This document shows, in pieces, positions 16,880 through 25,558 of a DNA stretch of 64,000 nt. How positions within the stretch are numbered: position 1 is the stretch's first letter; every line of letters starts with the position of its first letter. The stretch comes from Pseudomonas sp. ERMR1:02 (GTDB lineage: Bacteria; Pseudomonadota; Gammaproteobacteria; Pseudomonadales; Pseudomonadaceae). The notes under the pieces are model-generated. The model saw nothing but the letters and a program-made list of their open reading frames with translations, searched no databases and was not told the origin of the DNA. Both the position numbers and the translations under genes were made by a program. The DNA lies in contig NZ_NKJI01000010.1 in assembly GCF_002277815.1 (NCBI RefSeq), forward strand, positions 124,001 to 188,000, given 5' to 3'.

Positions 16880-19636
16880 TTATTCCAGAGCGGCAAACCC
16901 CCGCTGTAAATCCTCAATCAATGCCCCGACATCCTCTAGCCCGATGTGTAGCCGCAGTACCGGATTCAACAGGCGATCCGAGGCACTGTTGCGATCCGAC
17001 GTGTCAGCAAGCGTAATCAGGCTTTCGTAGCCACCCCAGGAAGCCCCCAGACCAAACACCTGCAGCGCGTCGATGAAGCGCTCGACGCAGGTGACGTCGG
17101 CATCGTGCAGTTCGAAGGAAAGCAAACCGTTGCTGCCAGTGAAGTCCCGTCGCCACAACGCGTGATGGGGGTGATCGGGCAGCGCTGGGTGGAACACGCG
17201 TTTCACCTGCGGTTGCGCTTGTAGCCAGTGAGCGATTTCCAGGGCCTGGCGCTCGTGCACCTCCAGGCGTGGCGCCAGTGTTCGTGCGCCGCGCAGCACC
17301 AGCCAGGCGTCGTCGGGACTGACGGCGATGCCAAAGGTGTCGCTCATGGACGCCAACGGTTGCCAGACCTTTTGCCGGGTACAGACGCTGCCCATGACCA
17401 CATCACTGTGACCGCACAAGTACTTGGTCAACGCCATGATCGAGATGTCCGCGCCCAGGGTCAGTGGCCGGTACAGGTAGCCCGAACCCCAGGTGTTGTC
17501 CACGGCCAGCAGGATGCCCCGTGGTTTACACAGCGCGGCAATGGCCGGCAAGTCGCTGAGCTCATACAGCAGCGAGCCGGGCACTTCGGTGTAGACCATT
17601 TTGGTGTTGGCTTGCAGTTGCGCCTGCAAGTCGCTGCCATCAGGCGCGAAGTAGCTTACTTGAATGTCGAACGGCTCAAGCAGCTCCCGGGCCAGACGCC
17701 GCACGGGCGCGTACACCGCGTCGGTGATCAGCACATGATCGCCGGGTCGCAGATAAGCCAGGAACGTCTGCGCCACCGCTGCCAACCCGGTGCCGAACAG
17801 ACGGGTGCGGTGACCGCCCTCCAGTTCCGTCACCAGATCTTCCAGGGCGAACGCCGTCGGGTTGCCCCGGGCGCCATAGCTCAGAACGCGCTCGCTATCA
17901 CGGCGAGCACGGGCATCGCGCATCTGCGCCAGGTTGTCGAACAGCACCGTGCTCAATCGACTGACCGGCAGGTTGACTCCCCGGCTGCCACTGCCCTTTT
18001 CAGCACGCGCCGCGTGCACCAGACGGGTACGGACCCGCGCATCACGAACCGCTTGAGGCTGCACGCGCAGTGGTTTGAGACTGGCGATTTCGTCTGCGCT
18101 CATTTGCGCCAACAAGCCAATTTCCCAGGCCAGGTACTGACGCGCCGCGTCCTTGTTGCCGGAGTGACGATCATGGGTAAAGAACAGAAAGTCGATGCAC
18201 TGTTGATCGGGCGGTGTGTTGGCACCCTCTTGCACTGCAAACCCCGCCGCACGCCAGGCGTCGATACCGCCTTCCAGCAAGCGGGTTTGTGCGCGCTGAG
18301 TGTCGGGTAATTCCTGCGCGGCGAAAGCCGCCAACCGCGGGTCATCGGCCAGCAGCACCAGAGGTCTCTGCTCACCGTGAAGCTCATTGACCAGCAACGA
18401 ACGGATCGACCAGCGCGAGTCGGCGATATGCGCTTTGCGGTAGCTCATGCTCGGGCGCAGATCAACCAGTGCCACCGCGTTATCCTTCAGCGCATCGGTC
18501 AAGGCTTGTGCGGTGATCAAAGGCAACGTCTCGTGCACTGTCGTCTCCCGCGCGGGTAACGCCAGACCACTGCTCACTCCTCCCGCCAGCACATAAGCCT
18601 CATGCCCCAGCTGCCGAAGCCAACTGGCAACGATCGGCGCGCGCACGCCGTCGCTGTCGATCAACACCAGCCGTGCCTGACGCACGCCGATGTACAGATC
18701 GGTGGATTGAATCAACTGCCCACCCGGTGTGTGTTGCGCACCCGGCAGACTGCCGGCGGCAAACTCCTCGGCGGTGCGCACATCGCATAGAAACAGGCTG
18801 CGTGCGTCCTCCCCGGCCCAGCGCTCTACCTGCGCGGCCACAACGGTTTTTACCCCGGTCTGTTCGGCCAGTTGCTCCGCCGCGAGGCGTTGTTGCGGCA
18901 AGTTCTTCGATGACACTTCATCGGCATAGCGACGGGTGCTGCCATGTTCCAGCTGGAAGTCTTCCAGGTACCAGCCCTGCGTACCGTTCTCCAGGGCGTA
19001 GACCGGGTTTTTCACACCCAGATTGATCAGCGTCTGGGCACCGATAATGCTGCGGGTTCGACCGGCACAATTGACCACGATCGGCGTGCTGTCGTCCGGC
19101 ACCAGGTCTTGTACGCGATAGCCCAGTTCGCCATTCGGGCAACAGACAGAACCGGGAATGGTCATCTTGCGATACTCATCGAACGGCCGACCGTCCAGCA
19201 CCACCAGAGGCTCGCCCTCGTGCTGCCATTGCGCGAGCTGTTGCGCAGTGACATGCGGCGTGTGACTGGCCTCTTCCACCAACTCACCAAAGGCCTTGGA
19301 CGGCACATGCACGCCGGAAAACAGCTGATAACCGGCGGCCTGCCAGCCATCGGCACCGCCCTCGAGCACCTGCACGCGGCTGTACCCCAAGGCTTGAAGA
19401 CGCTCGGCGCAGCGTGCCGCGACATCCCCGCCATTCTGGTCATAGATCACCAGCCGCACCTGAGGGTTTGGCGCCAGGCGCCGAACCTCCAGCTCCAGTC
19501 GGCTGTAGGGCAGGTTTACCCCGAAAAACAGATGGGCTTCGCCATACTGGCCGTGTTCGCGTACGTCAAACAGGGCAATTTCCTGCCCGTCGAACAGCCA
19601 CTGCTGCAATTGCCCTGGGGTTACGGTCTGGCTCAT
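16880..19636 (-). CDS. Four-domain rhodanese fused to cystathionine lyase-fold PLP enzyme
   Basis: Protein of 918 residues. Rhodanese-like domains lie at about 1-110, 125-235, 262-362 and 370-475. Only the second has the active-site cysteine (Cys190 in VVNCAGRTRS); the same loops of domains 1, 3 and 4 read IYDQNGG, LIDSDGV and LLADDPR. A linker rich in charged residues (475-545) leads to a Cys/Met-metabolism PLP domain (about 550-918) with Lys738 in MALTKYLCGHSDVVMG, the arrangement of cystathionine beta-lyases. One active and three degenerate sulfurtransferase domains joined to a C-S lyase suggest channelled release and transfer of sulfane sulfur from a thiol amino acid (inference). The next gene upstream encodes a cysteine-dioxygenase-like protein. 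Confidence 0.9.
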   Translation of the reverse strand: MSQTVTPGQLQQWLFDGQEIALFDVREHGQYGEAHLFFGVNLPYSRLELEVRRLAPNPQVRLVIYDQNGGDVAARCAERLQALGYSRVQVLEGGADGWQAAGYQLFSGVHVPSKAFGELVEEASHTPHVTAQQLAQWQHEGEPLVVLDGRPFDEYRKMTIPGSVCCPNGELGYRVQDLVPDDSTPIVVNCAGRTRSIIGAQTLINLGVKNPVYALENGTQGWYLEDFQLEHGSTRRYADEVSSKNLPQQRLAAEQLAEQTGVKTVVAAQVERWAGEDARSLFLCDVRTAEEFAAGSLPGAQHTPGGQLIQSTDLYIGVRQARLVLIDSDGVRAPIVASWLRQLGHEAYVLAGGVSSGLALPARETTVHETLPLITAQALTDALKDNAVALVDLRPSMSYRKAHIADSRWSIRSLLVNELHGEQRPLVLLADDPRLAAFAAQELPDTQRAQTRLLEGGIDAWRAAGFAVQEGANTPPDQQCIDFLFFTHDRHSGNKDAARQYLAWEIGLLAQMSADEIASLKPLRVQPQAVRDARVRTRLVHAARAEKGSGSRGVNLPVSRLSTVLFDNLAQMRDARARRDSERVLSYGARGNPTAFALEDLVTELEGGHRTRLFGTGLAAVAQTFLAYLRPGDHVLITDAVYAPVRRLARELLEPFDIQVSYFAPDGSDLQAQLQANTKMVYTEVPGSLLYELSDLPAIAALCKPRGILLAVDNTWGSGYLYRPLTLGADISIMALTKYLCGHSDVVMGSVCTRQKVWQPLASMSDTFGIAVSPDDAWLVLRGARTLAPRLEVHERQALEIAHWLQAQPQVKRVFHPALPDHPHHALWRRDFTGSNGLLSFELHDADVTCVERFIDALQVFGLGASWGGYESLITLADTSDRNSASDRLLNPVLRLHIGLEDVGALIEDLQRGFAALE

Positions 19637-19724
19637 GGGAGTCCCGCTAAAAAAATTTATTGAAGCGCCAGAGAGCGCTCATTGGCCGCGACTTCATTGC
19701 CGGTGGGCCAGTCACCCAGATCGA

Positions 19725-20321
19725 TCATGCGTAGGCCTTGATCGACGGCTCCATTTGCGAGGCGTTGTAATTGAGAATGCACCCGTCTGCCTCGACACCG
19801 TAGCGGCCATTGAGCGATTCCAGCGGCAGGCCGTAGAGATGAAAATGCAGGGTCGCCTGCTTGCCTTCGACGCGAATGCCGTGCAGGTCCTCACCCAGAA
19901 AGGAGATCGACGTGCCGGGTTGCACGATCACTTCCCGTTCCAGATGCAGCGTGGTGAAACCAGGCTCGCGACCTTCGTCATCACGGCGGTAAACGTAGTT
20001 GATCTCCTGGCCTTCGACGGCACTGATGATCGCCCAGGTTTCGTGGTTGTGGGGGATGGTGCTTTTGCCGGGCAACAACGAGTTCAGGTACAGCGTCGGC
20101 GTGTCGCCGTCGTCATTGAGACGGTAGCGGAACGCCGTGCTGCCCTGCCCCGGCACCGGTGCCGGGAACTCGTCGAAATTGAACAGATCACGGCGCTCTG
20201 CCAGGGCTTCGAGCAAGGCAACGATTTCCGTCAGCGCGGCGCGGTCGACGCCACGTTGGTTGATGGTGCGGATTTTCTTCAGGAAATCCTCGATGACGAC
20301 TTCACGGTTAACGGTACTCAT
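19725..20321 (-). CDS. Cysteine dioxygenase-like cupin
   Basis: Mononuclear iron thiol dioxygenase of 198 residues that should oxidise cysteine or a related thiol such as 3-mercaptopropionate to the sulfinate. The three-histidine site is visible as the HNH pair in IPHNHETWAIISAV and the later His in GEDLHGIRV. A Tyr next to a His in LHFHLYG may be the conserved active-site tyrosine. The length is that of bacterial members. It lies 88 bases before the rhodanese-lyase fusion and 17 bases after the ABC ATPase gene, so it belongs to the same operon. Substrate preference between cysteine and other thiols cannot be decided from sequence. Confidence 0.87.
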   Translation of the reverse strand: MSTVNREVVIEDFLKKIRTINQRGVDRAALTEIVALLEALAERRDLFNFDEFPAPVPGQGSTAFRYRLNDDGDTPTLYLNSLLPGKSTIPHNHETWAIISAVEGQEINYVYRRDDEGREPGFTTLHLEREVIVQPGTSISFLGEDLHGIRVEGKQATLHFHLYGLPLESLNGRYGVEADGCILNYNASQMEPSIKAYA

Positions 20322-20338
20322 GAACAGGCTCCTCGGTA

Positions 20339-21175
20339 TTAGACGGACAGGCTGTAGCGACCCAGATTGCTCAGCAAATACGGATCGTTGGATATGGCGA
20401 GACGGCGTCCCGGATCACCCACTGCGTGGCGCAGAAACGCTTGGGTGCGTTCACTGGTCGGGTGCTGAAAAATCTGAGCGGCGCTGCCGTGCTCGACGAT
20501 CACGCCGTTTTCGGTGAAGTAGACGATGTCGCTGATTTCTTCGGCGAAACGCATTTCGTGAGTGACCAACACGCAGGTCATGCCTTCTTCGGTCAACTCG
20601 CGAATCACCGTCAGCACCTCGCCGACGGTTTCCGGGTCAAGGGCCGAGGTCACCTCATCGAACAGAATCAGTTCCGGGCGCATCGCTAGCGCCCGGGCAA
20701 TCGCTACCCGCTGTTGCTGGCCGCCGGACAATTGCCCCGGAAAGGCGTTGGCCTTGTGCTCCATCCGCACTTTGGCCAATAACGCGCGGGCCTGTTTTTC
20801 GGCCTCGATACGGCTTTGCCCCAACACCTTGCGCGGCGCAATCACCAGGTTTTCCAGCACCGACAAATGCGGGAACAGGTTGTACTGCTGGAAGACAAAC
20901 CCCACGCGCTTGCGCAACTCGATGCGCTGGGCTTCCTGGGCCAGGGTGTGCACCTCGGTGGCGCCGACGCGGATGGTGCCGCGCTGCGGCTGCAACAGCC
21001 CGGTGATGCAGCGCAGGATGGTCGATTTACCGGAGCCGGACGGGCCGATGATCGAAACAGCCTGGCCGCGGTGCACGTCAAGGTCGATGCCCTTGAGCAC
21101 CGCATTGCTGCCAAACGAAAGATGCAGGTCGCGCAGGCTGACCAGAGGCTCGGCGACGGTTTCAGTAGAAGGCAT
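20339..21175 (-). CDS. Amino acid ABC transporter ATP-binding protein
   Basis: ATPase subunit of 278 residues for a polar amino acid importer (HisP/GlnQ group). Walker A is GPSGSGKST, the Q-loop FVFQQYNLFPH, the signature LSGGQQQRVAIARAL, Walker B LILFDEVTSALD (Val replaces the usual Pro after Glu), and the switch His is in LVTHEMRFA. It overlaps the permease gene upstream by 14 bases. Position between two permeases, a binding protein and thiol-metabolising enzymes suggests uptake of cystine, cysteine or another sulfur amino acid (inference). Confidence 0.93.
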   Translation of the reverse strand: MPSTETVAEPLVSLRDLHLSFGSNAVLKGIDLDVHRGQAVSIIGPSGSGKSTILRCITGLLQPQRGTIRVGATEVHTLAQEAQRIELRKRVGFVFQQYNLFPHLSVLENLVIAPRKVLGQSRIEAEKQARALLAKVRMEHKANAFPGQLSGGQQQRVAIARALAMRPELILFDEVTSALDPETVGEVLTVIRELTEEGMTCVLVTHEMRFAEEISDIVYFTENGVIVEHGSAAQIFQHPTSERTQAFLRHAVGDPGRRLAISNDPYLLSNLGRYSLSV

Positions 21176-21950
21176 AACGTCGCTCCAGGCGTTGGGTGAG
21201 TCGGGAAATCGGGTAGCAATAAGCGAAGAACAGCACCAGCAGGCTCAGGTAAATCACCACGGTGAAGCCAGTCATGTTGACGGTGTTGCTGGCGATCTGT
21301 GCGGTGTCGATCACATCGTGTACGCCCACCAAAGAGGCCAGCGCTGTGCCCATGGTGATCACCGCATACAGGTTCATCCACGGCGGCAACATGCGCTTGA
21401 AGCACTGCGGCAGGATGATCGAGCGGAAAATCTGCCCGCGGGTGAAGGCCAGCGAACGTGCTGCTTCCCATTGGGTGCTCGGGATCGAAGCAATGGCGCC
21501 ACGAAAGATTTCCGCGACGTTGGCACTCGCCGGCAGGGCCAGGCCGATCGTCACCTTGACCCAGTCCGGGAACGAAACATAAGTGCTGCCGATGCGGATC
21601 TCGAACGGGAACACGTAGGTGGTGAAATAGATCAGCACCAGCCACGGCGCATTGCGGAAGATCTGCACCCAGATCTTTGCCGGCAGGCGCAGCACTCGCA
21701 CCGGCGACAACCCCATTGCCCCCACCAGCAACCCCAGCAGCGAACCCAGTGCGATAGCGACCAGACTGATCAGAATGTTCTGGCCAAAGCCTGCGGCCAG
21801 GGCCGGTGACCATTGCAGCAGCGCCTTGAGCACCGAACTGTGCGGGGTGAACCACACCAGCCACAGCACGGCGCAGAGCAACAACAAAAGCTTGCCGACA
21901 TGCCGACGCGGCCAGGCCACCGGCGCAACAACGGACGATTCAATGGCCAT
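21162..21950 (-). CDS. Amino acid ABC transporter permease
   Basis: Inner-membrane permease of 262 residues, HisM/GlnP type. A cytosolic N-terminal segment is followed by hydrophobic helices (LLLLLCAVLWLVW, ILISLVAIALGSLLGLLVG and others). The EAA-like loop that contacts the ATPase reads AARSLAFTRGQIFRSIILPQ. It overlaps the ATPase gene by 14 bases and the second permease by 11, so all three subunits are translated together. Confidence 0.92.
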   Translation of the reverse strand: MAIESSVVAPVAWPRRHVGKLLLLLCAVLWLVWFTPHSSVLKALLQWSPALAAGFGQNILISLVAIALGSLLGLLVGAMGLSPVRVLRLPAKIWVQIFRNAPWLVLIYFTTYVFPFEIRIGSTYVSFPDWVKVTIGLALPASANVAEIFRGAIASIPSTQWEAARSLAFTRGQIFRSIILPQCFKRMLPPWMNLYAVITMGTALASLVGVHDVIDTAQIASNTVNMTGFTVVIYLSLLVLFFAYCYPISRLTQRLERRYAFY

Positions 21951-22674
21951 AACCGGGCATCCTCAGGCGCGCTTCAAGGTAGCGCCCCACACAATTGACG
22001 ATGAAACTCAGCAGACCGAAAAAGCTCAGGATCAGGATCATCAGTTCCAGCACGTTGTCGCTCTGGGTCCAGATCATGATTGCCGCATAGGTGATGTCGC
22101 CAACCGCAATGGCCGAGGCCACGGCAGTCATCTTCACCAGATCGATCAGGTTGTTGATCAATGACGGCAAGGCAAAGCGCATGGCCAACGGCAGTTGCAC
22201 GTTCCACAACAACTGACGGCTGTTGAACGCCAGGGAACTGGCCGCCTCCATCGTCACCGCCGGCACGGCCTCGATGCCGGCGCGCAAGGCCTCGGCATGA
22301 AAGGCGCCCTTGTGCAGCGATATCACGATCACCACCCACGCAAACGGTGTCAGCGGATTTGCCGCGCCGACGGCCTGGGTCAACAGCATGTTCAGCACCA
22401 GGAACGCGCAATACAGCTGCACCAGCGTCGGCGTATTGCGGGTGACTTCCACAAACACCCGCGCAGGCTTCGCCAACCAGGGTTTACCTGAGGTCAGCAT
22501 CGCCGCCAAACCCACACCCGCCAGCAAACTGCCGACGATGGTGAACAGGCACAACAGCACCGTGGTCAACGCGCCCTGCTCCAGGGTTCCACGTTGATAA
22601 GCGTCCAGCAGAAAGTTGTAATTCAGACCGAAACCAGCGGTCCGGTGAACGAACATCTCCAGCCACTGGCTCAT
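21940..22674 (-). CDS. Amino acid ABC transporter permease
   Basis: Second permease, 244 residues, of the same importer. It has about five transmembrane helices and an EAA loop AASSLAFNSRQLLWNVQLP. The C-terminus extends into a helix LMILILSFFGLLSFIVNC. Two different permeases imply a heterodimeric channel. The binding-protein gene begins 91 bases upstream in the transcript order, with no gene between. Confidence 0.92.
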   Translation of the reverse strand: MSQWLEMFVHRTAGFGLNYNFLLDAYQRGTLEQGALTTVLLCLFTIVGSLLAGVGLAAMLTSGKPWLAKPARVFVEVTRNTPTLVQLYCAFLVLNMLLTQAVGAANPLTPFAWVVIVISLHKGAFHAEALRAGIEAVPAVTMEAASSLAFNSRQLLWNVQLPLAMRFALPSLINNLIDLVKMTAVASAIAVGDITYAAIMIWTQSDNVLELMILILSFFGLLSFIVNCVGRYLEARLRMPGYGH

Positions 22675-22765
22675 GCTTCACCCCGCAAATATCGGTTCAT
22701 GCACGACTACCTTGTACGACCGCCGAACTCGTCGACGGTCGGTTGAAAACGACGAGATGAACTGA

Positions 22766-23608
22766 TCAGGCGCCGTTGGCCTGGAACCGTTTCTGCAATT
22801 CCACCAAGGCCGGTGACGCGGGGGTGATGTGGTTGCGGGTCTGGGCTTCGATCAGCCAGCCGCTGCGGTGCAGTTCCTTGACGATGGGGTCAAGCCGGGC
22901 CTGGGTATCGCGTTCGCCAGGTCGGGTCCAGATCACCGAAGGGGCCGGGTTGAGTTCCGGGCTGAGCGCACGATAGCCCTGCCATTCGGCGTTCTCGGCA
23001 ATCAGCGGGTTGATCAGCGTGGCGTCGTGCACCGCCGCTACGCAGTTGTTGCCACGCAGCGCGAGCAAGGATTCGGACGAGCTCTTGAAGGCCTTGATCT
23101 CAACGCCCAATTCGGTGAGCGGTTTGATGTAGCTGCTGCCCTGGGAGGTGCAGACAGGCTGGTTTTTCAAGTCTTCCCAACGGGTGATCTTGCTGTCCTT
23201 CAACACCGCTGCAGTTCCGCCCACACGGTAGAAGGGTGTCGGCACAAACCCGAGGATCTCCCCGCGTTCGGCAGTCCATTCCATGTTGGCGATTAGCAAA
23301 TCGACTTTGCCCTGCTGCAAGAACTGCACACGGTTGGCAGGCAATACCGGCACCAGCTGAACCTCGGCGCCCAATTGCCGGCCCAGCTCCTGAGCGAGGT
23401 CGACGTTCAAGCCGCGAGGTTTTTGTGTGGTGGGATCAATCCCGCCAAAGGGACCGCCGGACAGCAGAACACCGACCACCAGCGCATGGCGTTGCTCGAT
23501 CTTGTCCAGGGTCGCATCAGCGTGAGCCGCTGTACTCGCCGCCAGGGAGATCAAGGCGCCCAACATCGCAGGCAATAATCGTTTAACAGGTGAGCGTTGA
23601 ATCAACAT
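22766..23608 (-). CDS. Amino acid ABC transporter substrate-binding protein
   Basis: Periplasmic solute-binding protein of 280 residues (SBP_bac_3 family). The signal peptide ends at AAHA-DATLD. Family landmarks are RGLNVDLAQELGRQLG, VDLLIANMEWTAERGEILG and the hinge region. The ATG at 23608 was chosen because GGGGAAAT lies just upstream and it opens directly on the signal peptide; the longer frame would add 28 residues without one. It is the first gene of the importer, thiol dioxygenase and rhodanese-lyase operon and is divergent from the LysR gene at 23856. Confidence 0.9.
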   Translation of the reverse strand: MLIQRSPVKRLLPAMLGALISLAASTAAHADATLDKIEQRHALVVGVLLSGGPFGGIDPTTQKPRGLNVDLAQELGRQLGAEVQLVPVLPANRVQFLQQGKVDLLIANMEWTAERGEILGFVPTPFYRVGGTAAVLKDSKITRWEDLKNQPVCTSQGSSYIKPLTELGVEIKAFKSSSESLLALRGNNCVAAVHDATLINPLIAENAEWQGYRALSPELNPAPSVIWTRPGERDTQARLDPIVKELHRSGWLIEAQTRNHITPASPALVELQKRFQANGA

Positions 23609-23855
23609 GGATTTCCCCAAATGGATGATCGGCGTAACCCCGACCTTCTGTGTGGGCATCCTAGGTAGTGTGCTGGAGTAACGGAAATTCAAATATCTAA
23701 TATCGTTATAACTTCGCGTGTCTCCCTTCCAACTTAACTCCTTGATACCCAGTAATCACTGGCATTTATCCCTGTGAAATCAGAAATTCGACAGAAATAC
23801 ATAAACGAATGTAATGTTAATGTTTGCCGTATTGATGTAAAAACAGCTACCGGAA
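23609..23855. promoter_or_regulatory. Divergent promoter region between importer operon and LysR gene
   Basis: Gene-free 247 bases, AT-rich compared with the flanks. An ATATCTAATATCGTTATAAC segment near 23693-23712 has the alternating AT character of LysR-type sites, and the arrangement (LysR gene divergent from its likely target) is classic. No exact promoter elements can be assigned with confidence. Confidence 0.4.
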
Positions 23856-24722
23856 ATGGCCATGTCAGCATCACCAACCCTCGACCTTGAATTGCTGCGC
23901 ACCTTTATTGCCGTGGTGGATCACCACAGCTTTGCCCAGGCCGGCGCGCAACTCGACCGCACGCAATCGTCGGTCACCCAACACATGCAGCGCCTTGAGC
24001 AAATCGTCGGTGTGAGCCTGTTCGAGAAGCGCGGCAGGCAAAAGCAGCTCACCGAAGCGGGCCTGCAGCTTCTGCGTCATGCGCGGCAAATGCTCTCGCT
24101 GAACGATGACGCCCTCAACTCCCTGCGTGAAAGCAGCTTGAGCGGCGTGTTACGCATCGGCTCGCCCCATGACATCGCCGACACCATCCTGCCACCAATG
24201 CTCAGCCACATCGCCCGCTCGGCCCCTCGTTTGCGCCTGGAGATCGATGTCGGTCGCAGCCCGTTCCTGATGGACGATCTGCACCGGGGCAAGGTCGACA
24301 TGGTGATTTCCACTCGGGCCGACCCGACCCTTGAAGGTTTTGCCTTGCGCACTTCCCCGGTGTGGTGGATTTGCTCGGCCCAATACATCCACACCCCCGG
24401 CGAACCGTTGCCGCTGATTCTGGTGGACGAACCAAGCATCTATCGTCGCTATGCACTGGAGGCGCTGGAACGCGCCAACATTGCCTGGCGCCAGGCGTAT
24501 CTGGCCTCGAACCTGATCGGCATCAAAGCAGCGACGCGAGCAGGCCTGGGCGTTACGCCCCGCAGCATGGAAATGCTCGGCCCGGACATGCGCGTACTCG
24601 GCGAAAACGACGGCCTGCCACGACTGCCGGATGTGACCTATTACCTGTGGATTCGGCCCAACACCGTGAACCCGCTGGTACGCCGGGCCTATGAACTGAT
24701 CAGAAGCAGTCAGGGTTTGTGA
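23856..24722 (+). CDS. LysR family transcriptional regulator
   Basis: LysR-type activator of 288 residues. The helix-turn-helix lies at about residues 10-65: HHSFAQAGAQLDRTQSSVTQ, with the recognition helix followed by RLEQIVGVSLFEKRGR. The effector domain begins near LSGVLRIGSPHDIAD. The gene is divergent from the importer operon and probably controls it in response to a sulfur or amino acid signal (inference from position). A second ATG six bases downstream is an equally good start. Confidence 0.88.
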   Translation: MAMSASPTLDLELLRTFIAVVDHHSFAQAGAQLDRTQSSVTQHMQRLEQIVGVSLFEKRGRQKQLTEAGLQLLRHARQMLSLNDDALNSLRESSLSGVLRIGSPHDIADTILPPMLSHIARSAPRLRLEIDVGRSPFLMDDLHRGKVDMVISTRADPTLEGFALRTSPVWWICSAQYIHTPGEPLPLILVDEPSIYRRYALEALERANIAWRQAYLASNLIGIKAATRAGLGVTPRSMEMLGPDMRVLGENDGLPRLPDVTYYLWIRPNTVNPLVRRAYELIRSSQGL

Positions 24723-24758
24723 ATCTACCGGGCATACCGGGACTGAAACACCCGTAAC

Positions 24759-24860
24759 TGTAGGAGCGAGCTCGCTCGCGATGGACTCAAGGCTGACGCG
24801 TTTTTTTCAGAAAGCACGCGACATCGTTAACATCCATCGCGAGCAGGCTCGCTCCTACAG
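24759..24860. repeat. REP pair, GTAGGAGCGAGC family
   Basis: Inverted TGTAGGAGCGAGCTCGCTCG and GCGAGCAGGCTCGCTCCTAC units between the converging LysR and MetI-type genes. Confidence 0.9.
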
Positions 24861-24887
24861 GGGTCGGGTCTACCCGCAAAATCGCAA

Positions 24888-25558
24888 TCAACGACGGTGA
24901 GCAAGAGAGCGTACCAACCGATCGCCAAGGCTTTGCACGCTCTGCACCAGAATCACCAGCACCACCACCGTGGCAACCATCACCTGGTTGTTGAAACGCT
25001 GGTAGCCGTAGCGAATCGCCAGATCTCCCAGTCCCCCCCACCAATGACCCCGGCCATGGATGAAAATCCGATCAGCATTACCAGCGTCAACGTGATGCCT
25101 GCGAGCAATGCAGGCAGCGCTTCGGGCAGCAATACCTTGAAAATCACGTGCCAAATATCACCACCCATGGCGAGGATCGCTTCGATCCGGCCCTTGTCGA
25201 CTTCGTCCAGTGCGTTTTCGACTATTCGGGCAAAGAACGGAAAGGCACCGATGGTGATGGGCACTACGGCGGCCGTGCTGCCCAACGTTGTGCCAACCAC
25301 CAGCCGTGTCAGCGGAATCAAGGCGATCAGCATCACCACAAATGGCAGCGAGCGACCAAGGTTGACCAGCCCTCCCAGCGCTTTGTTGAGCCGCGGCATC
25401 GGGTACAGGCCACCACTGCGACTGACGAACAGCAATACGCCCAAGGGCAAGCCGATCAGCAAGGTGAAGAACCCCGCCAGCGCGACCATGTACAGGGTTT
25501 CTCCGGTTGCATTGAGCACCAGTTGAAAGATCTCGTTCCAGTCGATTATCCGGTTCAT
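24888..25558 (-). pseudogene. metI: Methionine-type ABC transporter permease (MetI), one frameshift
   Basis: Inner-membrane permease of the MetNIQ D/L-methionine importer family, 223 residues when corrected. The conserved N-terminal region (NATGETLYMVALAGFFTLL), SLPFVVMLIALIPLTR and the EAA loop region EAILAMGGDIWHVIF are intact. The run of seven G on the coding strand at 25033-25039 should be eight: the family reads VIGGGGLGDLAIRYGYQRF and the tail continues in the next frame to a TGA at 24888. A homopolymer miscount is the likely cause. The start overlaps the ATPase stop. Confidence 0.88.

Noticed and set aside
17228..18310. A 360-codon open frame on the plus strand opposite the rhodanese-lyase gene
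   Set aside because: It is antisense to a conserved, motif-bearing gene in a GC-rich genome, shows no family motif and has His/Gln-rich composition typical of shadow frames.
20562..21809. A 415-codon plus-strand frame opposite the ABC importer genes
   Set aside because: It crosses two real overlapping genes on the other strand and has no motif.
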